Below are positions 21,641 to 30,228 of a stretch of DNA of 64,000 nt, in pieces. The translations under genes were made by a program, and so were the position numbers. The notes beneath the pieces were generated by a model. That model saw only the letters and a program-made list of their open reading frames with translations. It was not told the DNA's origin and ran no database searches. This DNA comes from Sedimenticola sp. (GTDB lineage Bacteria > Pseudomonadota > Gammaproteobacteria > Chromatiales > Chromatiaceae), in the NCBI GenBank assembly GCA_027026755.1, contig JALVNE010000334.1, positions 1 through 64,000 of the forward strand, in the 5' to 3' direction. The first letter of the stretch is position 1; each line of letters opens with the position of its first letter.

Positions 21641-21872
21641 GGGCACATGTGGGCACAATCATGATTGTGCCCAGAGCAGAGCGAAAAAAGCCCTTTTTGG
21701 ACTGAAGGTCGTGATGAAAAGACATAAGCCATGACCTGTTTTGAGCCGGCCCGAAGGTCATCAAATATTCGGTCTGGGCACACGCCCCGACGGTCAAAAT
21801 CCGAAGCATGGTGAAAACCAGAAAAATGGCATGGGCACAGGGCGGGCACAATTTGGGCACATTGTGGGCACA
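21641..21872. repeat. Array of GGGCACA repeats (seven direct, one inverted)
   Basis: GGGCACA occurs at 21641, 21651, 21776, 21833, 21844, 21855 and 21866. One inverted copy at 21666-21672 makes the perfect 22-bp palindrome GGGCACAATCA-TGATTGTGCCC (21651-21672). Three of the copies are 11 bases apart (21844, 21855, 21866), close to one helical turn, so they lie on one face of the DNA. The array sits just upstream of the 1897-aa gene. It could be an operator, recombinase binding sites or an origin-like iteron set. Confidence 0.75.
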
Positions 21873-21941
21873 ATGCGAATTTCGCCCAAACACAAAAAGG
21901 TTATGAGTCTAACTCTTTGTATATGCATATGGAGTATTTAA

Positions 21942-24900
21942 TTGGTAATATTCGGGGCCTTAATGCTGCATTTGGGCGCCACGGTCCTCTTTCTAATTAT
22001 GGCCATACAAGACAAGACAACGCTTACGAACAATCAAAACCGTGCTGATGAGGATTCGAAGCTAGCAAGGCTGCATATTGAATATCCAGATTTTTTGACC
22101 TTAAGGCTCCTTCCTGAGTGGCAACAGGGCTATCTATGGGCGGTAAAACACCAAGTGCTTCCTCAATTACTGCTCATTATTGATTGTTGCCATATTGCCG
22201 GTCAGCCGAGCTATTTGGGTACGGTGTTGTCTCATTTGGCTGCTCCAGTTCCCAGGCAACAACTGGAGCATTGGTCAGCTCGCGATCCCTTCTGTCGTTC
22301 CCTAGCCGATTTGGCGAGCGCTACTGCCCTGGACACCTCGATTCTCTTGTCTTACCCACCACTTCCTACATTTGAACCTGCCACGAAACAATTTGGAGGA
22401 AAAATCAGGAATTGGTTCCTCGTAGCCATGCTGATTCAGCCTGCACCAGAAGCTGCGGAGCCTGCCATGAAGAAATGGCACGACGTCATCCGGACGTGGC
22501 TTTTGGTAGAAGCCTTTCGTCGGGCTCATGACAGACACACCTTGGATGCCAACATCCGTTTAGTCTCCAATCGGTTGATATTTGCCAGAGAGAAGGATAA
22601 TGGGTGGCAGGCTATTATCAATGCCTTGACCACATCGGGGGAGTCTTTCGATAGTTTCAGAAGAATGCTGATTTTCCGGGCCGTTGAATCCAAGGGGCGG
22701 GGTTTTCCCGAGCCTCCTAAGCGCAAAACTCGGAACAACTTTTTTAACAAAATCATATATATAGCCGAGGGAAAGGAGGCGAGGGAGAACGTGCCCGGAA
22801 ATGAGGGAGTAACGGAGCTTATCTCGGACGGTATACCGCTACATCTTGTCCGCCCCGAACCAGTGGTTCCCGTTGACGCATTTCCCAGTCTGGATGAGGA
22901 GGATGACTTTGACGATGTCCAGGGTGTTATCCGCCTTGAGGGAGAAGAGCCAGATGATGATCTTTTCGGAATTCCGGTGGAACCAGAGCGGCCATATCTG
23001 CATCACCGACAGAAATCGCGCTCCATACTGACGCTCACAGGAGAGCAACTCCATTACCTGCCATGGTCATGGCACAGCATTAACCCCAATGAACTTGCGC
23101 AATTGGAGCGTTGGGTAGATGGAAACCTGAATGAGTCTCCCGAAAGTCCTCAGGCCTTGTTGGCCGCTATAGTCTGGATTGCTATGGGCACCTCAAGAAC
23201 CCTTCTGCGTGCATTGCAGATTCCCATCGCGGACGCGCTGAACGACGAGTGGACATTGAGCAGAAAGGACTGCGTTCTCAGACGAAAACGCCCTGCAAGA
23301 CTCTCTGCCTGGAAGCCAAAAACGGACCAAGAGAGATCCTGGATCCTTCCCGCCGCCTCCCATTTGACACTCACGCCCCCTGACTCGGTCAGGCAGGTAT
23401 TGGATTGTGCGCTATCTACGCATCCTGAGGCCGTGCGGATGAGCGAGCTATGGCCAGAAGATGCCGATATTGCTGCTCCCAAGTCGATGTTTACCCGCCA
23501 GATGACGGGAGCGCTGTCCAGGATAACCTCCTCGATGCTGGCATCGGTCTTGCCATTACGTGCCTTTCATAACCGGGAGAATGCAACTTTTACGCGTTTT
23601 GTCGCAGCCCATCCAAACTCGGGATTACCGGCGTCTTGCGCTTACTCGGCGTGGTCCAATGAAGACGTCGAAATGGTGTTGAATTCTGAGGGGAGTGCTT
23701 CAGGTGAAGAAAAGCTCTATGCTCCGGGATCGTCCATCGGTATGGGAAGTTTGTTGCTCGCGGTGGAGTCCCACCTAAAAAAGGATATTGCGCAGGCCCA
23801 TGCTCAGCTGGCAAAAGCGGAATTGGCGGGTGATCTCGTAATGACTCACAACCGTTACACTGCGCTTCAAGTCGAAGCACTGTTTGCGGCTACCGGGGGG
23901 CGTGCTGTTCGTGATCCGTTCGAGTCCCCACGCCATTTCGATTTTACCAACGACTTGGTGTTCATTGATGACAAAGCCAGTGGCCAACTTCGGCAAGGCC
24001 GGATTTTTCCTCTAGCGCATTCACTGGCCCGTCACCTGGACGAGGAGTACTTTCCCTACCTTGAGCGGCTTGTCAATGCGCTGGGCCCAAAGCACCGAGT
24101 GTTGGCTGATGATATTCAGTCTTTACTAGGAGATAGCACCCAATATCGCATGCCGCTTTTCTTTTTCCTCACGCGAAATCCGGAGCTGCGCTGGTCATCT
24201 GTTTCCGAGTCAGCAATTAACGCCCTGAATCTGTTCCATTCTCCCTTGCCTCTTCGGCTCTATCGTCACCGTTTGCCCAACCGGCTGAGAATAAAGGGAG
24301 GTGATCCCGAGGTTATCGAAGCAATCCTGGGTCACGCCGAAGCAGGAGCAGCCAGTTATGGCGATGACTCTCCACGCTGCTGGCGGGACGACATGGAGCG
24401 GATTCGTCCCCTACTTGATCAGTGCTTCAACGAGCTTGGGTTCAAGCTACATGCCCCCAGAACGCTTAAGCTCAATGAAGACTATCCGGCCCTTCCAAGT
24501 GATACAAGGGAGAAAACACTATTCGGTGCCAATGCGCGGGCACGTGAACGGCGAAAGCGTCGCCGTAATCTCATGCGAGAAGCCAAGAACCAAATCGACA
24601 ATTTCCTGGCGGGCCGGTCGTTTTCCGAGTTGCAACCTGAAGAGCTCCAGCAACTGTCTGAAGAACTACTGGGAATCACCGAAGGACGTGCGTCTTCGGA
24701 AGGATATCTTAAATACGCTTATCTCCAGTCACGCATCGACCAGGTTTGGAAGAAGAAATCCAAATGGCTTCGTTCCCGTATGAGTTACCGGCAGGCTGAC
24801 ACTGCCGTCAGCCCTTTCACCTTGCTGTCGACACAGGCCACTGCCGCACAACACGAACTACAGGAGATATTGCACGGTATTCTGGGCAGATGTGCTGTGG

Positions 24901-27635
24901 CAAACATCCCCCTCGGAGAGTGCCGTCTGCTGTCCGTGGCGCTGCTGTGCGTGGATGCCAAGATTGCCTCACCCCCTCTCCTCGAGTCGGTGCTCGAAGT
25001 CCGAGACTTCAGGCTAAGCTATCTAGGTGGTCAGTACTTTCTGGAGTATGCCCCCGATCTCACTGGAAGACTTGAAAAGGGCCAGACGGCCATAACCGTA
25101 CAGCGCTTTGAGATTCCCCCCAAGGTGGCGCAACTACTCGATCGTATCAGTTCAGCGGATCGCGTCCGAAGCCTGCTGGAGGAAACGACCGCCGACAAGC
25201 TGAGCAGAATTTGGAAGGCGTTGGAAAAAACTGGTGTCATCAACGGCCATTCACGCAGTCACCGCCAGTTGATCAAGGCACTTTGCCAGGTAATGGATCA
25301 GTTCATTGCGATGAATCGTCCGGGTCAGGTTGCCGCGATGCTTTCGGGCCGACGGATCTCTGTCTCACTGGATTGGAAAGACCGGATTCGTAGGGATGAA
25401 AACCGAATATTGGTGGCAGAGGATGCATCTGCACCAGAGGCGGCTCTGGAAACCGCTAATGAGCTGGAGAACCGGTTTGATCTGGCTCTAGGGCGCAGCA
25501 GCACCGCCATACGCCATCCGGAAACAAAGGAGGAACGCGTGCTAATGGACAGCGCAAAGCGGTTTTTCTCCGACTTGAGGAGCCAGCTACGCATCGATGG
25601 GGAATTGCCACAAAAGTTCACGTCCTTGCAGCGCAAAACCATCAAAAGTCAACTTAATCGGGTGTTGCGCAACGGGACGGGAACAGTATCGGGCGCTGTC
25701 TATCTGTATGGGCAGTGGATGCTCCAATTGCTTACCCAGGAAAAGAAAAAGGGCAGACTATTGAGCCCGTCTTCAATCAGCCGCTATTTCACAGCACTGT
25801 CCCCAGTCATGCAGGAACTGGCGTGTAATTTGGACATCCTTTCCCTGGACGAGGATGAGCTGACAGATTTTTATGAACAGCTGCTCTTGGCCCGCCCCAA
25901 GCTGGCAAATAAACAGATCGTGGAAGAAACATTAAAACGGTTTCATGCTTGGGCAAGGAATCTGGGAGTGGCGGAACCGGACTGGGAAGAACTCGCACTT
26001 TCTTCGTCCTACTGGAGTGTTCGACCTACCTTCTTTACCGAACAGGAGTATCTGGATGCATTGGGTGTACTGCTCTCCGCCAGGAGGGATGACGCTCACA
26101 GATCGTTACAAGCCGCTTTCCTTCTACTGTTGTGCTATCGCTTCGCGCTCAGGCCAAAAGAAGCCCTCGGCCTTCTTCGGAATGATTGGTGCCAATGGGA
26201 CGATGAGATTAATATCCTCGTACGGAAGAACTATCTCAGAGACCTCAAACGGCCGCAGTCTCGTCGACAAATTCCCCTTCTTTTCGAGCTGTCCCGTCGC
26301 GAAAAGACGCTGATCGAAAAAATATTGGGCCTGTCCGAAGCGGCCTACGGGAATGATATGCGCGCCCCTCTGTTTGCGGATGCAGACACTCCCCGCTCGG
26401 TCGATACACAGAAAGAACTGAAACTCATGGCGACACAATCGCTGCAGTTGGTAACCGCTAATGCAAAAATGGTGCTCTACTCGGCGCGACACAGCTGCGC
26501 GGCAGAAGTATGTCGCGCCTTGTATGGTCTTGGGCCAAGCAGCCGTCTGGCTGGTCCATCATCCAGCGATCACTGGAGGGCCGAATGGATTCGAACCACC
26601 TTGCTGGGCAACTCAGAGGTGGCAACCCGCCGGACGGCTTGGGCGCTCGCGCGTTTCATGGGTCACGCCGGGCCACTTACCGCGCCCAAAAACTATCTCC
26701 ATTTCTTTACCGAATGGGCCGACACATTTCATGCCTGGGCGCACGTGGAATATCAGAGTCCGTGGGGGACCATCAGAAACCTTGATGTCGAGCCCCGTTC
26801 CGACCGCGTCATACCACTTTTTACTTCCCGGCAGCATCAGTACCAGTCCTTGACGACAGTGATTGCCCTGAAACTGATGCGCCTGATCGCCCGGGGCATC
26901 GCTTTGGAGCGAGCCGCGACAGTGCTGTCACTGAAGATCGAACAGGTCCACGAATCGGCCAGACTCATCTCCAAGGTTGGTGAAAAACTGCGGCTGGCGA
27001 AGCTGGGTCGGGAAGTGGCACAAAATGACGGGTACGAATACCTCAGGCGCCTAAGCGAAGGGGCTTGGAGCCGGTTGCTCAGTCTGGCGAGAATGGCAGA
27101 ACAATCGGAGCGGTCGGTTGAATCTCTGATCAATGTGGACGAGTTACCGAGCCTCATCGGTCCAACGCGTCAGCTTCTGTTGTGGGAACCCCATCATTTT
27201 GCCTGGGCACGCCAGCTGCTATCGGCCCACAACCTGCCTCGGGAACAGTACGTCGTCATTCCCGGAGGCGGATCTTCTGACATCAGAAAGATGATGGAAG
27301 CGATGGCCGCAGAACATGGATTCCTGCCTGATCCTCCCACCTGGGAACAAACCAAGACGACAAACGCTCAGCAGCCGGGATCTCCACCCGCGCAGCAGAA
27401 CGGAAGCAACTCGGTATCCAGAACCATCAAGCGGCCACGACTCGACGTTGCTGAGGAAATCGTTCGGGGGCGCCCCCGAAAGGTACCCGAACGGTGGGGG
27501 ATTGCCTGGAAGGAATCCGCCACTGCCGAAGTGCGATCCGGCATCGAATGGATGGTGCTGGTCGTTGCCACGGCATTGGGTACTCATGCATCGATCCCCA
27601 AGAAACAGGAAGCAGGAAAAGACGGACATAGCTGA
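21942..27635 (+). CDS. 1897-aa protein with two tyrosine-recombinase-like regions
   Basis: The start is the TTG at 21942, with ATGGAG ending 7 bases upstream; ATGs at 21963 and 21999 are alternatives. I see two regions with tyrosine-recombinase features. Near residues 740-810: LYRHRLPNRLRIKGGDPE, then EAILGHAEAGAASYGDD. Near 1395-1590: LCYRFALRPKEALGLLRNDW (box I arginine), VLYSARHSCAAEV (box II arginine, with Y in place of the usual first H), and ARFMGHAGPLTAPKNYLHF (histidine and candidate tyrosine). The second looks more complete. Residues ~1636-1800 are shared with the protein at 50134-51111. Acidic and basic linkers lie near 310-345 and 865-885. Length is several times that of ordinary integrases. 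Giant recombinase-like proteins are known in some mobile elements; I cannot name the family. Confidence 0.75.
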   Translation: MVIFGALMLHLGATVLFLIMAIQDKTTLTNNQNRADEDSKLARLHIEYPDFLTLRLLPEWQQGYLWAVKHQVLPQLLLIIDCCHIAGQPSYLGTVLSHLAAPVPRQQLEHWSARDPFCRSLADLASATALDTSILLSYPPLPTFEPATKQFGGKIRNWFLVAMLIQPAPEAAEPAMKKWHDVIRTWLLVEAFRRAHDRHTLDANIRLVSNRLIFAREKDNGWQAIINALTTSGESFDSFRRMLIFRAVESKGRGFPEPPKRKTRNNFFNKIIYIAEGKEARENVPGNEGVTELISDGIPLHLVRPEPVVPVDAFPSLDEEDDFDDVQGVIRLEGEEPDDDLFGIPVEPERPYLHHRQKSRSILTLTGEQLHYLPWSWHSINPNELAQLERWVDGNLNESPESPQALLAAIVWIAMGTSRTLLRALQIPIADALNDEWTLSRKDCVLRRKRPARLSAWKPKTDQERSWILPAASHLTLTPPDSVRQVLDCALSTHPEAVRMSELWPEDADIAAPKSMFTRQMTGALSRITSSMLASVLPLRAFHNRENATFTRFVAAHPNSGLPASCAYSAWSNEDVEMVLNSEGSASGEEKLYAPGSSIGMGSLLLAVESHLKKDIAQAHAQLAKAELAGDLVMTHNRYTALQVEALFAATGGRAVRDPFESPRHFDFTNDLVFIDDKASGQLRQGRIFPLAHSLARHLDEEYFPYLERLVNALGPKHRVLADDIQSLLGDSTQYRMPLFFFLTRNPELRWSSVSESAINALNLFHSPLPLRLYRHRLPNRLRIKGGDPEVIEAILGHAEAGAASYGDDSPRCWRDDMERIRPLLDQCFNELGFKLHAPRTLKLNEDYPALPSDTREKTLFGANARARERRKRRRNLMREAKNQIDNFLAGRSFSELQPEELQQLSEELLGITEGRASSEGYLKYAYLQSRIDQVWKKKSKWLRSRMSYRQADTAVSPFTLLSTQATAAQHELQEILHGILGRCAVANIPLGECRLLSVALLCVDAKIASPPLLESVLEVRDFRLSYLGGQYFLEYAPDLTGRLEKGQTAITVQRFEIPPKVAQLLDRISSADRVRSLLEETTADKLSRIWKALEKTGVINGHSRSHRQLIKALCQVMDQFIAMNRPGQVAAMLSGRRISVSLDWKDRIRRDENRILVAEDASAPEAALETANELENRFDLALGRSSTAIRHPETKEERVLMDSAKRFFSDLRSQLRIDGELPQKFTSLQRKTIKSQLNRVLRNGTGTVSGAVYLYGQWMLQLLTQEKKKGRLLSPSSISRYFTALSPVMQELACNLDILSLDEDELTDFYEQLLLARPKLANKQIVEETLKRFHAWARNLGVAEPDWEELALSSSYWSVRPTFFTEQEYLDALGVLLSARRDDAHRSLQAAFLLLLCYRFALRPKEALGLLRNDWCQWDDEINILVRKNYLRDLKRPQSRRQIPLLFELSRREKTLIEKILGLSEAAYGNDMRAPLFADADTPRSVDTQKELKLMATQSLQLVTANAKMVLYSARHSCAAEVCRALYGLGPSSRLAGPSSSDHWRAEWIRTTLLGNSEVATRRTAWALARFMGHAGPLTAPKNYLHFFTEWADTFHAWAHVEYQSPWGTIRNLDVEPRSDRVIPLFTSRQHQYQSLTTVIALKLMRLIARGIALERAATVLSLKIEQVHESARLISKVGEKLRLAKLGREVAQNDGYEYLRRLSEGAWSRLLSLARMAEQSERSVESLINVDELPSLIGPTRQLLLWEPHHFAWARQLLSAHNLPREQYVVIPGGGSSDIRKMMEAMAAEHGFLPDPPTWEQTKTTNAQQPGSPPAQQNGSNSVSRTIKRPRLDVAEEIVRGRPRKVPERWGIAWKESATAEVRSGIEWMVLVVATALGTHASIPKKQEAGKDGHS

Positions 27636-27659
27636 ACCAAAAATGGTACACTTCATTCC

Positions 27660-28013
27660 ATGGATCCGGATTTGTCACTCGAGGTAGTCTTCTACCAAAC
27701 GGAATCGGGCAACGAACCCGTTCGGGAATGGCTGAAGACTCTAAGTAAACCGGACAAGCAGGCGATTGGTGCAGACATCAAAACCGTTCAGTACGGGTGG
27801 CCTATCGGTATGCCCGTCGTTCGTAAGATGGAGCCCGGTCTGTGGGAGGTGCGGTGCCGTTTGGACAGGCGTATTGCCCGCATTCTGTTTACATTGAAGG
27901 GACACCAGATGGTACTTCTGCATGGCTTTATCAAGAAGTCTCAGAAGACCCCACAAGGGGATCTGCAACTGGCCAAAGAGCGAAAAGCCAAGCTGGAGAA
28001 ATATGATGAGTAA
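27660..28013 (+). CDS. RelE/HigB-type toxin (phage Gp49-like)
   Basis: A 117-aa RelE-fold protein: LEVVFYQTESGNEPVREWLK at the N-terminus, MPVVRKMEPGLWEVRCRLD, RIARILFTLKGHQMVLLHGFIKKSQKTP. The GLWEVR and HGFIKKSQKTP segments are the hallmark of the HigB/Gp49 group, ribosome-dependent mRNA endonucleases. The following gene is the XRE antitoxin and overlaps it by 8 bases, giving toxin-first order as in HigBA. Confidence 0.9.
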   Translation: MDPDLSLEVVFYQTESGNEPVREWLKTLSKPDKQAIGADIKTVQYGWPIGMPVVRKMEPGLWEVRCRLDRRIARILFTLKGHQMVLLHGFIKKSQKTPQGDLQLAKERKAKLEKYDE

Positions 28014-28287
28014 ACCAATTGGCAGCAGTTTTGACGAATTCCTGGAAGCAGAGGGTATCCTGGCCGAAGCAGAGGCCATTGCCGTCAAGCGTGTACTCGC
28101 CCATCAGTTGCAGAAACTGATGAAGGAACAAAAGCTGACCAAGACCCAATTGGCAATAAAGATGGGAACCAGCCGATCTGCCCTGGATCGGCTGCTTGAT
28201 CCAGACAATCCTTCTGTCACACTCCTGACCCTGGAAAGAGCCGCCCGGGCATTGGGGAAGAATATCCGTATCGAACTTGCGGCATGA
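28006..28287 (+). CDS. XRE-family antitoxin (HigA-like)
   Basis: A 93-aa protein with N-terminal FDEFLEAEGILAEAEAIAVK and a helix-turn-helix LTKTQLAIKMGTSRSALDRL, then VTLLTLERAARALGKNIRIE. Two ATGs are adjacent (28003, 28006); GGAG at 27995 favours the second with 7 bases. It neutralises the upstream RelE-type toxin and probably represses the pair. Confidence 0.9.
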   Translation: MSKPIGSSFDEFLEAEGILAEAEAIAVKRVLAHQLQKLMKEQKLTKTQLAIKMGTSRSALDRLLDPDNPSVTLLTLERAARALGKNIRIELAA

Positions 28288-28773
28288 GCCGCACTGACAA
28301 TCACTAGAACATTTCCTTGGTCGCAAATTGGCCTTGACAACTGCTTGGTTATGGGAAAGAATTTTTCTTGTAGCCCGAAGCGGGCTGCCGGCGAAACGGT
28401 TATCGTCGATATAATTATTACCGCATATGCTCGATCAACACTCAAGTGATTGAGCAAAGAAGAGGTGGCTGAGCCTCTAAATCATCAAAGCCCATGGCCG
28501 TCAGCCAGCCATGAGGTCGGAAAGGCTCCTCAGCGAGCCGCAATATCAAGTTATCTATAAAGAGGGCTTCTGCCTTGGAAAGGCCGTCAACAGCTTGTTG
28601 ATGGTCTGCGATTTCGCTCGCTCGAAATAAATTCCCGCAGAAGCCGCATCTCTTTGCGCTCGTCGCGCAATAAGTTCTCTAATTGTTTTGTCTGCGATAC
28701 AAAACCGCTTGTTACGTTTCCCCCGTTTGTACCCGCAGATTGTGTCAGGCGGGGAGACGGGAGTTAGTTAATA
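28288..28773. other. Gene-free stretch after the HigBA pair
   Basis: About 490 bases with no convincing ORF. A possible promoter reads TTGACA (28334-28339), 17 bases, AAGAAT. A short hairpin AGCCCG-AAG-CGGGCT lies at 28372-28386 without a T run. Base composition falls towards the A+T-rich gene that follows, consistent with a join between DNA of different origin. Confidence 0.4.
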
Positions 28774-29598
28774 ATGACTACTAATGAGATAGCATCAAAA
28801 TATAAATGCGCAATCGCAGACGTTTATTATTCATCGACATTCGGTTGCGAGACAAGAGGATCAAGAATTTATGTCTCGACGGATAATGTAACGTTGCGCC
28901 CTTTGTTTCCCCACTGCGTGCAAATTAGAGGCATTCTCCAATCTATAAATCCAGAGGGAATAGATGTGACTCCTTATCAAGAGGTGCATGGTGGAGGATT
29001 AACCATGGGTTATGAGATACGTTTAGACCTGGATGTATGGAGTGAGGAGGATTTGGACAAAGCGTCCTGGAATATCAAAAAATACGTTCAATGTATTAGC
29101 AAAGGTCTTTGGGTTTCCAATATGGGAGATTTGGTGTCTGATAACGATTCATGTGATGACGATCCGTTATATCTGCCTGTGGCTAAATCATTTCTAGAAA
29201 AAAGAGGAGGGAGTAATATTTCCAGACCGTTCTGCATATCGATTGGCTGGGGTAATGATATAGAAGACCTTTTATTACATGGGAAATATGGAGACAGGCC
29301 CGCTATTGACAGGAGTCCGGGGCGGCTTAAGCATATATATGGATCTATAGAAGATTTATCTGGAACGACCATGGTTTGTGGTATAAAAACCGATGATAAT
29401 AATATCGTTCGATGTAGTTTTGATTATAATAAAATGGCAATGGCTCTTCGGGAACGTCTGTGGGATAATAACAAATATGATATTACAATATTCGTAGAGA
29501 AAAATGCTAACGGTAAGGATGTGAATGCAATCGTCGGTATATCCGATAATCCGGTGGATCAAACATTGTTTAATCCGAGCGAGTGTTTGGTTTCATGA
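28774..29598 (+). CDS. Hypothetical protein, A+T-rich gene
   Basis: A 274-aa soluble protein beginning MTTNEIASKYKCAIADVYYS. I do not recognise a domain. The codon use is much richer in A and T than in neighbours, and the protein is rich in D, N and I, signs of separate horizontal origin. It stands alone between two intergenic stretches and is followed by a pair of inverted 23-bp repeats. Confidence 0.7.
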   Translation: MTTNEIASKYKCAIADVYYSSTFGCETRGSRIYVSTDNVTLRPLFPHCVQIRGILQSINPEGIDVTPYQEVHGGGLTMGYEIRLDLDVWSEEDLDKASWNIKKYVQCISKGLWVSNMGDLVSDNDSCDDDPLYLPVAKSFLEKRGGSNISRPFCISIGWGNDIEDLLLHGKYGDRPAIDRSPGRLKHIYGSIEDLSGTTMVCGIKTDDNNIVRCSFDYNKMAMALRERLWDNNKYDITIFVEKNANGKDVNAIVGISDNPVDQTLFNPSECLVS

Positions 29599-29614
29599 CA
29601 AACCAGTTTTTTAC

Positions 29615-29683
29615 GCTTTTCGATGTTTCGTGTGGAATTGCCGGGATTCGTTCTGAGTAAAACCGCATAAAATGTCGAAGAGC
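29615..29683. repeat. Inverted pair of the dispersed 23-bp repeat
   Basis: Minus-strand copy at 29637-29615 (TTCCACACGAAACATCGAAA then AGC) and plus-strand copy at 29661-29683 (AACCGCATAAAATGTCGAAG then AGC). Together they can fold into a stem-loop. Related copies lie at 47637-47659 and 54850-54872. Confidence 0.6.
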
Positions 29684-29817
29684 CATTATATTTTGCTCGC
29701 CGAGATTCGAAGGCCCCTATCTCTTTTGCTTAGTTATAGCTAACTGTAGAATAAGGATAATCATATTTTAATTTTTCTCGGCTTCCCTTATCGACTCATG
29801 GTTCAATAGAATATATA

Positions 29818-29988
29818 TCATCGTTGTTTTGAGTCTTCTGATGATTGCTCAATGTCCCGGTATTCCTTTTCCAATTTATATACCAAAACCATGATTATTT
29901 TTCTGCCGGTTTTGAACAACGAGGAAGCGAAGTTGATCATAATTCCAAGTAGTATCATAAGCACGATCAACCCCGCCAGTTGTTCCAT
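29818..29988 (-). CDS. Small single-pass membrane protein
   Basis: A 56-aa protein from ATG 29988: one hydrophobic helix (LIVLMILLGIMINFASSLF) followed by a basic and then acidic cytoplasmic tail (KLEKEYRDIEQSSEDSK). The frame is open to 30045. No family is recognised. It is divergent from the tandem-AAA ATPase gene; small membrane proteins are common partners in defence loci, but no link is shown here. Confidence 0.45.
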   Translation of the reverse strand: MEQLAGLIVLMILLGIMINFASSLFKTGRKIIMVLVYKLEKEYRDIEQSSEDSKQR

Positions 29989-30173
29989 TTTGTAATCACC
30001 CCATCCAGTCGCGTTGCTTTCATGAACTTGTTGCGATACTATCATTCCAGAGCTGCTTCAGCAATGACGCTTTATCCGTAACTGGCGGTTTATAAAGTAT
30101 TTTTTATTCTGCATTCTGAATTTCGCTTACGACCAGCGTTTTTCGCTACCTTAACCCTTTCCTCTTTATGTTG

Positions 30174-30191
30174 TGGTGTATTCCAACACCA
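30174..30191. promoter_or_regulatory. Inverted repeat upstream of the first tandem-AAA ATPase
   Basis: TGGTGT-ATTCCA-ACACCA, 6-bp arms and 6-base loop, about 38 bases before the ATG. A possible operator. The gene also has a strong AGGAAAGGAAA Shine-Dalgarno region. Confidence 0.35.
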
Positions 30192-30228
30192 AACATATTG
30201 TGTATTAACCAACTATGAGGAAAGGAAA

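Noticed and set aside
21942-27635. Naming the giant protein as a Gamma-Mobile-Trio component
   Set aside because: The resemblance is in style only; I could not match the family by sequence, and no clear trio of partners is next to it.
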